NCBI GenBank assembly: GCA_024276775.1 | Contig: JAJRWO010000040.1 | Coordinates: 1 to 5,034, forward strand | Direction of reading: 5' to 3' | Source of the DNA: Gammaproteobacteria bacterium | GTDB taxonomy: Bacteria; Pseudomonadota; Gammaproteobacteria; Tenderiales; Tenderiaceae | DNA: 5,034 bases | Shown here: positions 1 through 4,614 of the stretch, one piece after another | Layout of the letters: every line of letters begins with the position of its first letter | How positions within the stretch are numbered: the stretch's first letter is position 1 | Position numbers and translations under genes: made by a program | The notes under the pieces: generated by a model | What the model saw: the letters and a program-made list of their open reading frames with translations, nothing else | The model's database searches: none | What the model was told of the DNA's origin: nothing

Positions 1-725
1 CTGTTGGTTTGATGCAGTCGCAGGCTGAACAATTGAATCCTGGCTTTGTTTCCCGCTTTGACCGTGGTCGCCCCTATGTTCGCTGCAAATTGGCAATGAG
101 CCTTGATGGGCGTACCGCGATGGCCAGTGGTGAGAGCGAGTGGATTAGTGCCGAGGCTTCACGTCTTGATGTACAGAAATTGCGTGCCCGTAGCTCGGTG
201 ATTGTCACGGGCATCGGCACCGTGTTGGCGGATGATCCGCGTATGAATGTGCGCCTGGATGTTGATGTCAGACAACCTGATCGGGTCGTCGTTGATAGCC
301 ATTTGCGCATGCCTGTTGATGCCACTATGTTGTTGCATAAAGGCCTCACCTGGTTGGCCAATGATAATCAGAATCAGCAAGTCCGCTCAGCGCTGGAACA
401 GGCCGGAGCACGATTATTAGATGTAAAGTCGGATAACGGACATATTGATCTTGTCAAGCTGTTAAGTGCCTTGCAGAATCTTGATTACAATGAGGTACTG
501 GTTGAGGCCGGGCCAAACCTGAGTGGTGCGTTTATGCAGGCCGGCTTGATCGATGAATTGATCGTCTACATGGCGCCACATTTGATGGGGCATGAGGCTA
601 ACCCCATGCTGCATTTAAGGGGTATTCATGCCATGGAAGATAGGATTGCGCTGCAAATGACAGCGCTGAAACAAATGGGTGATGATCTGCGCCTGACCTA
701 TAAACGGGTCCTACAAACTGGATAA
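1..725 (+). CDS. ribD: RibD, C-terminal part: 5-amino-6-(5-phosphoribosylamino)uracil reductase domain (5'-truncated by window edge)
   Basis: RibD is a bifunctional cytosolic enzyme of riboflavin synthesis. Its N-terminal zinc deaminase and C-terminal NADPH reductase convert the GTP cyclohydrolase II product to 5-amino-6-ribitylaminouracil phosphate. Only the reductase half is visible. The frame is open to base 3 (first full codon) and the first residues, VGLMQSQAEQLNPGF, match the deaminase-reductase linker of E. coli RibD. The TTG/ATG at 9-14 is therefore internal, not a start. Reductase motifs are KLAMSLDGRTA (87-119), TGIGTVLADDP (207-239) and a VEAGPNLSGAF segment followed by DELIVYMAP (within 492-578). 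These are the substrate and NADPH pocket motifs of the family. The domain is complete to its TAA and shows no frameshift. ribE follows after 4 bases, which suggests translational coupling in one operon. The zinc-binding deaminase motifs should lie upstream, but I cannot see them. Confidence 0.96.
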   Translation, partial: VGLMQSQAEQLNPGFVSRFDRGRPYVRCKLAMSLDGRTAMASGESEWISAEASRLDVQKLRARSSVIVTGIGTVLADDPRMNVRLDVDVRQPDRVVVDSHLRMPVDATMLLHKGLTWLANDNQNQQVRSALEQAGARLLDVKSDNGHIDLVKLLSALQNLDYNEVLVEAGPNLSGAFMQAGLIDELIVYMAPHLMGHEANPMLHLRGIHAMEDRIALQMTALKQMGDDLRLTYKRVLQTG

Positions 726-729
726 GACA

Positions 730-1392
730 ATGTTTACAGGAATTATAGACGCCTGCGGCGAGATTACGACACTGGAAAACCAGGGCGGCGATTGCCGTCT
801 ATGCATTAATGCCGGTGGTTTGGATATGTCAGACGTCAAACTGGGTGACAGCATCGCCACTGATGGCGTTTGCCTGACCGTAGTCAAGTTTGATAGCAAC
901 AGTTTTGAGATGGATGTTTCAGTCGAGAGCTTAGCCAAGACGACCTTAGCTGAATTCAAGGCCGGTCGTAAAGTAAACCTGGAAAAGGCCATGCAACTCT
1001 CGGCGCGTTTGGGGGGTCACATTGTCAGTGGTCATGTGGATGGTGTTGGCTGCATAACGTCGCGCCAGTGGGTGGGTGAATCGTTGCGCTTTAGTGTCCG
1101 TGTGCCTGATGTCCTGGCTAAATATATCGCCATTAAGGGGTCGGTCTGCATTGATGGCGTCAGCTTAACGGTGAACAATGTTGCAGGCGCGGTGTTCGAT
1201 ATTAATGTTATTCCCCATACCGCGGATATCACCACGATAGGTGACTATCAGGCCGGTCGCAAGGTCAATATCGAAGTGGATATCGTTGCTCGCTACCTAG
1301 AGCGTCTGTTGCTCGGGGATAAGGCCGCAGACGTGGATGCGCCGGGGGTTAGTATGGATTTACTGGCTGAAAACGGCTACTTGAACGGATAA
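730..1392 (+). CDS. ribE: Riboflavin synthase, alpha subunit
   Basis: Catalyses the last step of riboflavin synthesis, dismutation of two 6,7-dimethyl-8-ribityllumazine molecules to riboflavin plus the pyrimidine precursor. The enzyme is a cytosolic homotrimer. The 220-residue length is normal. The two homologous beta-barrels are visible. The N-barrel begins MFTGIID and carries GDSIATDGVCLTV (residues 39-51), including the conserved Ser41 and Cys48. The C-barrel starts near GGHIVSGHVDG (95-105) and carries GSVCIDGVSLTV (137-148). The internal duplication also shows as AGRKVNLE (78-85) against AGRKVNIE later in the C-barrel. The tail DLLAENGYLNG resembles the C-terminal helix region of other members. 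The ATG sits 4 bases after the ribD stop; a GGATAAG across that stop is the only Shine-Dalgarno-like sequence, so coupling to ribD translation is likely. The gene is called ribE in enterics and ribC in some older or Gram-positive schemes. Confidence 0.97.
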   Translation: MFTGIIDACGEITTLENQGGDCRLCINAGGLDMSDVKLGDSIATDGVCLTVVKFDSNSFEMDVSVESLAKTTLAEFKAGRKVNLEKAMQLSARLGGHIVSGHVDGVGCITSRQWVGESLRFSVRVPDVLAKYIAIKGSVCIDGVSLTVNNVAGAVFDINVIPHTADITTIGDYQAGRKVNIEVDIVARYLERLLLGDKAADVDAPGVSMDLLAENGYLNG

Positions 1393-1400
1393 CTGAAGTT

Positions 1401-2504
1401 ATGTCCCTAAATAGTATTGAAGCGATCATAGAAGACATCCGCCAGGGCAAGATGGTGGTATTAATGGATGACGAGGATAGGGAAAACGAGGGTGATCTGA
1501 TTATCGCCGCCGAGTGTGTCAGTGCCGAAAATATCAACTTCATGGCCCGTTACGCCCGTGGTCTAATCTGTTTGCCGTTAACGCAGGAGCGTTGCCTACA
1601 GCTAAATTTGCCTTTGATGGTGAGCGACAACAACGCCAAGCATGCCACCAACTTTACTGTTTCGATTGAGGCGGCAGAGGGGGTGACTACCGGTATCTCA
1701 GCCGCAGATCGTGCCACGACGGTATTGGCAGCAGTCAAGGCCGGTGCCCAGCCGGGGGATATTCATCAGCCAGGGCATATTTTCCCGTTGATGGCTCAGC
1801 CTGGCGGTGTGTTGAGTCGGGCCGGTCATACGGAAGCCGGTTGTGACCTGGCGCGTTTGGCCGGCTTTGAAGCGGCCAGTGTGATTGTTGAAATCCTCAA
1901 TGAGGATGGCTCCATGGCGCGCCGGCCCGAACTGGAGGTGTTTGCCCGCGAACATGGCCTCAAAATAGGTACCGTGGCTGATCTGATTAGCTATCGGATG
2001 CAGAATGAAAAAACAGTTGAGCGAGTGGCTGAGTGCCAGTTGCCCACTGAACATGGCATTTTTCGTCTGATGGCCTATCAGGATTATGTCGGTCAAGGGC
2101 TGCATCTGGTATTGCAAAAGGGTGACATTAACGCGGATTGCGCGCCACTGGTCAGAGTGCATCTGGCGGATACTTTTACCGATATTCTGGCGGTGCAACG
2201 CGGTGAAACCAGTCTGCCGCTAAAGGTGGCGATGCAACGGATGCAGGATGAAACGGCTGGAATCATTATCCTGCTACAGCACAATGATAGCCCGGAAAGC
2301 CTAGTTAGGCGTATTCGTGATTATCAACTACAGGACAGGGGGGTGAACCTGCCCAAACCGGCGGATTCTTCTGATCTGCGTCAGTATGGTATTGGTGCCC
2401 AGATTTTGTCCGACCTGGGGGTCAGCAAAATGCGGGTTATGGGTGCACCGCGTAAACTGCATGGCCTGTCAGGTTTTGGCCTTGAAGTCGTAGAATATGT
2501 CTGA
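1401..2504 (+). CDS. ribBA: 3,4-dihydroxy-2-butanone-4-phosphate synthase fused to a degenerate GTP cyclohydrolase II-like domain (RibBX type; usually annotated ribBA)
   Basis: The N-terminal half (about residues 1-200) is a complete DHBP synthase. It converts ribulose 5-phosphate to DHBP and formate, supplying the four-carbon unit for RibH. It shows DDEDRENEGD (23-32, acidic loop with metal ligand Glu28), TNFTVSIEA (83-91), TTGISAADRATT (96-107), and RAGHTEAGCDLARLAG (140-155) with metal ligand His143. The C-terminal half (about 205-367) is homologous to GTP cyclohydrolase II: LVRVH at 250-254, YQLQDRG at 308-314, DLRQYGIGAQIL at 325-336, and a GLEVVE ending. The three zinc cysteines of that family align with Asp257, Gly268 and Thr270, and the HRQEGRGIGL-type segment has become QHNDSPESLV (293-302). 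GTP cyclohydrolase II activity is therefore unlikely. This matches the RibBX variant reported in Shewanella oneidensis, where the C-terminal domain modulates DHBP synthase. The ATG lies 8 bases after ribE with only a weak GAAG in front. Five in-frame stops close the gene. Confidence 0.93.
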   Translation: MSLNSIEAIIEDIRQGKMVVLMDDEDRENEGDLIIAAECVSAENINFMARYARGLICLPLTQERCLQLNLPLMVSDNNAKHATNFTVSIEAAEGVTTGISAADRATTVLAAVKAGAQPGDIHQPGHIFPLMAQPGGVLSRAGHTEAGCDLARLAGFEAASVIVEILNEDGSMARRPELEVFAREHGLKIGTVADLISYRMQNEKTVERVAECQLPTEHGIFRLMAYQDYVGQGLHLVLQKGDINADCAPLVRVHLADTFTDILAVQRGETSLPLKVAMQRMQDETAGIIILLQHNDSPESLVRRIRDYQLQDRGVNLPKPADSSDLRQYGIGAQILSDLGVSKMRVMGAPRKLHGLSGFGLEVVEYV

Positions 2505-2532
2505 TGATGATAATGACGACTGATAAAATCTA

Positions 2533-2579
2533 AATTCTGCAAATGCTCGCACTCTGTCAACACGATGACTTGCAGGATT
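2533..2579 (+). repeat. Imperfect 10-bp inverted repeat (possible RNA hairpin) upstream of ribH
   Basis: AATTCTGCAA (2533-2542) can pair with TTGCAGGATT (2570-2579) over 10 bp with a single G-U wobble. Inside the loop, GTCA (2556-2559) and TGAC (2566-2569) can form a further 4-bp stem with a 6-base loop. No U-run follows, so it does not look like an intrinsic terminator. The right arm overlaps the candidate -35 element of the ribH promoter. It could instead be an operator dyad or a chance structure. Confidence 0.4.
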
Positions 2580-2597
2580 CAGGTGAAAGGCTAAAAT
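2570..2597 (+). promoter_or_regulatory. Candidate sigma-70 promoter for ribH
   Basis: TTGCAG (2570-2575, three of six matches to TTGACA) is separated by 16 bases from TAAAAT (2592-2597, five of six matches to TATAAT). Transcription would start near 2604 and give a leader of about 27 bases containing the ribH Shine-Dalgarno. The -35 is weak and no activator site is evident, so this is a tentative call based on the two hexamers and the position in the only large gap. Confidence 0.3.
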
Positions 2598-2618
2598 GGC
2601 TCCAGAGCGGATTTAGAT

Positions 2619-2624
2619 TAAGGA
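2619..2624 (+). promoter_or_regulatory. Shine-Dalgarno of ribH
   Basis: TAAGGA lies 6 bases before the ATG at 2631. An in-frame TAA occupies 2628-2630, directly before that ATG, so the ribH start cannot lie further upstream. Confidence 0.85.
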
Positions 2625-2630
2625 TTTTAA

Positions 2631-3110
2631 ATGAACGATGTAACTCGAATTGAAGGTGACTTCAATGCCAGCGGAGTCCGTGTTGGCATCGTGGCCGGAC
2701 GTTTCAACAGCTTTGTGGTGGATCATCTGATGAGCGGTGCAATTGATTGCCTGCAACGTCATGGTGCCAGCACTAAAGATATCGATGTCTTTTATGCGCC
2801 CGGTGCCTATGAGTTACCACTGCTGGCGCAGCGCGTTGCCGGCAAGAAAAAACATGATGCCATTATCGCCTTGGGTGCTGTGATTCGTGGGGATACGCCG
2901 CATTTTGATTATGTTGCCGGTGAATGTACAAAAGGCCTGGCGGCGGTTTCGGTGCAGTTTGATTTGCCCGTTGCCTTTGGTGTGTTGACGGTTGACAGTA
3001 TTGAACAGGCCATCGAACGCTCTGGCACCAAGGCCGGTAACAAAGGTGTGGAAGCAGCCATGTCGGCAATTGAGATGGTCAATCTGCTGAAAAATATTGA
3101 CTCGCTTTAG
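2631..3110 (+). CDS. ribH: 6,7-dimethyl-8-ribityllumazine synthase (beta subunit of riboflavin synthase)
   Basis: Condenses 5-amino-6-ribitylaminouracil with DHBP to give 6,7-dimethyl-8-ribityllumazine, the substrate of RibE. The family forms pentamers, or capsids of sixty subunits. The protein has 159 residues, a normal length. Visible motifs are VAGRFNSFV (21-29; aromatic Phe25 and Asn26 of the ribityl/pyrimidine site), APGAYELPL (56-64), and ALGAVIRGDTPHFDYVA (80-96) with the catalytic His at 91, equivalent to His89 of E. coli. Further on are VAFGVLTVDSIEQAIERSG and TKAGNKGVEAA, the latter belonging to the phosphate site. It aligns end to end with E. coli RibH without gaps of note. The start is fixed by the preceding in-frame stop and by the TAAGGA Shine-Dalgarno. 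It is separated from the upstream rib genes by the structured 126-base leader and is followed 61 bases later by nusB, as in many gammaproteobacteria. Confidence 0.97.
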   Translation: MNDVTRIEGDFNASGVRVGIVAGRFNSFVVDHLMSGAIDCLQRHGASTKDIDVFYAPGAYELPLLAQRVAGKKKHDAIIALGAVIRGDTPHFDYVAGECTKGLAAVSVQFDLPVAFGVLTVDSIEQAIERSGTKAGNKGVEAAMSAIEMVNLLKNIDSL

Positions 3111-3156
3111 GGGCCGTAAACAACCCTCTGGGCTTAATTTCGCTGTTAGACGTTTT

Positions 3157-3163
3157 TAAGGAG
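3157..3163 (+). promoter_or_regulatory. Strong Shine-Dalgarno that fixes the nusB TTG start
   Basis: TAAGGAG ends 8 bases before the TTG at 3172, which is ideal spacing. The first in-frame ATG (3190) lies 26 bases away and has no ribosome binding site of its own. The 61-base ribH-nusB gap otherwise contains no terminator or promoter that I can support. Confidence 0.85.
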
Positions 3164-3171
3164 AACACTAT

Positions 3172-3603
3172 TTGAGTCACGCTCGCACCATGGCACGTCG
3201 TTGTACTGTTCAAGCGCTCTATCAATGGCAGGTTACGGGCCAGAATGTAGATGAGATTTATCAGCAGTTTCTGGCTGAACGCAATATGGCCAAAATTGAT
3301 ACCGAAATGTTTAAAACCTTGCTTTCAGGTATTGCCAAAGAGTTAGAAAAACTGGATAAAAAAATCCAGCCTTATCTCGACCGGGATATTTCAGACGTCG
3401 ATCCTGTTGAGCGTGCAGTACTGCGGCTGGGCGCTTATGAATTGATGTTTAAACTTGAGGTGCCCTACCGCGTTGTGATTAATGAATCGTTAGAAGCGGT
3501 CAAGACCTTTGGTGCCGAGCAGGGATATCGTTTCGTCAATGGCGTGTTAGACAAACTGGCGCAAGATGTGCGCGAGCCGGAAGTCAAACGTAAGGTGCGT
3601 TAA
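3172..3603 (+). CDS. nusB: Transcription antitermination factor NusB
   Basis: NusB is a small all-helical RNA-binding protein. With NusE (ribosomal protein S10) it binds boxA RNA and, with the other Nus factors, prevents premature termination of rRNA transcription. The protein has 143 residues against 139 in E. coli. Family landmarks are the arginine-rich N-terminal helix ARRCTVQALYQW (8-19), DPVERAVLRLGAYEL (77-91), VPYRVVINESLEAVKTFG (97-114) and RFVNGVLDKLA (120-130). I chose the TTG at 3172 because of the strong Shine-Dalgarno in front and because the extra residues match the basic N-terminus of relatives. Starting at the ATG at 3190 would trim six residues and lose the ribosome binding site. 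The ribH-nusB-thiL linkage is common in gammaproteobacteria and supports the assignment. It is probably cotranscribed with both neighbours. Confidence 0.97.
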   Translation: MSHARTMARRCTVQALYQWQVTGQNVDEIYQQFLAERNMAKIDTEMFKTLLSGIAKELEKLDKKIQPYLDRDISDVDPVERAVLRLGAYELMFKLEVPYRVVINESLEAVKTFGAEQGYRFVNGVLDKLAQDVREPEVKRKVR

Positions 3604-3621
3604 ATATTTTCCTTTTCATAA

Positions 3622-3640
3622 CCATGGTGGCTATCCATGG
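3622..3640 (+). repeat. Repeated CCATGG palindrome forming a possible hairpin over the thiL start codon
   Basis: CCATGG occurs at 3622-3627 and 3635-3640 with a 7-base loop between the copies. Since CCATGG is self-complementary, the two copies can pair as a 6-bp stem. The second copy contains the thiL ATG (3637-3639), and the first copy with the start of the loop contains the only Shine-Dalgarno-like stretch, GGTGG (3626-3630). Folding would hide both. Regulation is inference. Confidence 0.45.
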
Positions 3641-4614
3641 GCTTATCAGAATTTGATCTTATCAAGCGATATTTTGGTCAGGGCGGAGCATTTAATCAGC
3701 TTCGCGCTGATGTTGAGCTTGGCATGGGTGATGATGCCGCGATCGTTAACGTGCCGGCTGGTCAGTCACTGGTGATGAGCCTTGATACCCTGGTATCGGG
3801 GGTTCATTTTCCAGCAAATACCTCCGCTGAAGATATTGCCTATAAAGCCTTGGCGGTTAATCTGAGTGATATGGCAGCCATGGCGGCAGAGCCTAGCTGG
3901 TTGTTGTTGGGATTGACTTTGCCACAGGCCGATGCCACCTGGCTGAAGGGTTTTAGTGATGGTTTGAGCCAGTTGGCCAATCAACATGGATTGGCACTGA
4001 TTGGTGGCGACACCACGCATGGTGCTTTGACAGTGTCTGTGCAGGTCAATGGCTTGGTGCCTTGCGGTCAGGCCTTGAGGCGCAGTGGTGCCGGCCCTGG
4101 TGATTTGATTTATGTCAGTGGTCAACTGGGTGATGCAGGCCTGGGCTTGAAGTTAGCGCTTGCCAAACGGGATATGGCACTAAGACCGCAGCGGCAACAA
4201 TATTTTTTGCAGCGTTTGAATCGTCCCACACCGCGGCTTGAATTGGGTTTGGCTTTGCGTGGTTTGGCCACGGCGGCGATTGATATTTCGGATGGTTTGC
4301 TGGCTGACCTGGGGCATATTCTCAAGGCTAGCGGGGTGGGCGCACTCATCAATCTTGAACAGCTTCCCATCGCCGATGAGATGCGTGATTTATCTCCGCA
4401 GTGGTGGTGTATGCCGCTGACGGCTGGGGATGATTATGAACTTTGTTTTACCTTACCGGCGGATAAACAGGTGGCGTTTGAGCAAGCAATACAAGGCATT
4501 GGATGCCCCTGCACTTGCATTGGGCGTATTGAGACAGCGCCGGGTTTGAGCCTATTGTTAGAGGGTAACAGCATCGATAGCGAAAATTTAAAAGGGTATC
4601 TGCATTTTGACTAA
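3637..4614 (+). CDS. thiL: Thiamine-monophosphate kinase
   Basis: ThiL phosphorylates thiamine monophosphate with ATP to give thiamine diphosphate, the active cofactor. It is cytosolic and belongs to the PurM/AIR synthase-like ATP-binding superfamily. The protein has 325 residues, matching E. coli ThiL in length. Motifs in order: EFDLIKRYF (5-13), GMGDDAA (29-35, metal/ATP-phosphate aspartates), SLDTLVSGVHF (48-58), YKALAVNLSDMAAM (69-82), LIGGDTTHG (121-129), RRSGAGPGDLIYVSG (148-162), AIDISDGLLADLGHI (214-228) and AGDDYELCF (263-271). Small departures from E. coli are MAAEP for MGADP and GDDYEL for GEDYEL; neither removes an acidic ligand. An in-frame TAA at 3619-3621 leaves the ATG at 3637 as the natural start. 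Its Shine-Dalgarno is weak (GGTGG) and lies in a potential hairpin. nusB is 33 bases upstream and pgpA overlaps the 3' end by 8 bases. Confidence 0.97.
   Translation: MGLSEFDLIKRYFGQGGAFNQLRADVELGMGDDAAIVNVPAGQSLVMSLDTLVSGVHFPANTSAEDIAYKALAVNLSDMAAMAAEPSWLLLGLTLPQADATWLKGFSDGLSQLANQHGLALIGGDTTHGALTVSVQVNGLVPCGQALRRSGAGPGDLIYVSGQLGDAGLGLKLALAKRDMALRPQRQQYFLQRLNRPTPRLELGLALRGLATAAIDISDGLLADLGHILKASGVGALINLEQLPIADEMRDLSPQWWCMPLTAGDDYELCFTLPADKQVAFEQAIQGIGCPCTCIGRIETAPGLSLLLEGNSIDSENLKGYLHFD
4590..4596 (+). promoter_or_regulatory. Shine-Dalgarno-like sequence for pgpA inside thiL
   Basis: AAAAGGG lies 10 bases before the TTG at 4607, within the thiL coding region. An in-frame stop for the pgpA frame (TAA, 4589-4591) overlaps its first bases, so initiation must occur downstream of it. 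Confidence 0.5.

Larger units (their letters stand above)
2527..2619 (+). repeat. Perfect 9-bp inverted repeat whose right arm abuts the ribH ribosome binding site
   Basis: AATCTAAAT (2527-2535) and ATTTAGATT (2611-2619) are exact reverse complements separated by 75 bases. The right arm ends at the first base of the TAAGGA Shine-Dalgarno. The left arm shares bases 2533-2535 with the shorter-range hairpin, so the two pairings compete in part. In a read-through transcript from the upstream genes, the long-range stem would lie against the ribosome binding site. The arms are AT-rich, so chance is a real alternative. Confidence 0.35.
2505..2630 (+). other. 126-base intergenic leader before ribH
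   Basis: This is the longest non-coding stretch in the window, where most neighbours are 61 bases apart or less. It begins with four further in-frame stop codons after the ribBA-like stop, then carries nested inverted repeats, a weak sigma-70-like promoter and the ribH Shine-Dalgarno. I looked for the conserved FMN riboswitch blocks (such as the AGGGTGAAATTCC-like and CCGGTGAGATTCCGG-like strings) and found none. No stem followed by a U-tract is present, so I do not call a terminator. The short open frames inside it lack ribosome binding sites. The region probably allows ribH to be expressed partly independently of the upstream rib genes, but that is inference. Confidence 0.7.

Noticed and set aside
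9..14. TTG-ATG at 9-14 as the true start of a stand-alone RibD reductase
   Set aside because: The frame is open to the window edge and the residues before and after it match the linker between the deaminase and reductase domains of bifunctional RibD. There is no Shine-Dalgarno in the few bases visible, so it is read as an internal site of a longer gene.
958..1275. Similar 15-base stretches around 960 and 1251 as a DNA repeat element
   Set aside because: They encode AGRKVN at equivalent positions in the two beta-barrels of riboflavin synthase, so they reflect the ancient internal duplication of the protein.
1698..2198. 166-codon open frame on the minus strand inside the ribBA-like gene
   Set aside because: It lies wholly opposite a gene with strong protein homology, has no ribosome binding site I can support, and its translation shows no recognisable domain. 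It is a shadow frame.
2596..2616. Six-codon ATG frame just upstream of the ribH Shine-Dalgarno as a leader peptide
   Set aside because: It has no ribosome binding site and no run of regulatory codons. A frame this short is expected by chance.
2505..2630. FMN riboswitch upstream of ribH
   Set aside because: The region is long enough for part of one, but none of the conserved RFN-element sequence blocks is present and the visible stems do not form a multi-helix junction of that type.
2543..2653. 36-codon open frame from ATG 2543 overlapping the ribH start out of frame
   Set aside because: No Shine-Dalgarno precedes it, the peptide resembles nothing I recognise, and it spans the candidate promoter and the ribH ribosome binding site. 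It is best explained as a chance frame.
3109..3135. GC-rich stretch after ribH as a rho-independent terminator
   Set aside because: AGGG and CCCT can pair only over four bases and no U-tract follows directly. The T-run at 3153-3157 is short and belongs to the nusB Shine-Dalgarno region.
3766..4125. 119-codon open frame on the minus strand inside thiL
   Set aside because: It is antisense to conserved thiL motifs and has a composition typical of shadow translation, with no supporting signals.
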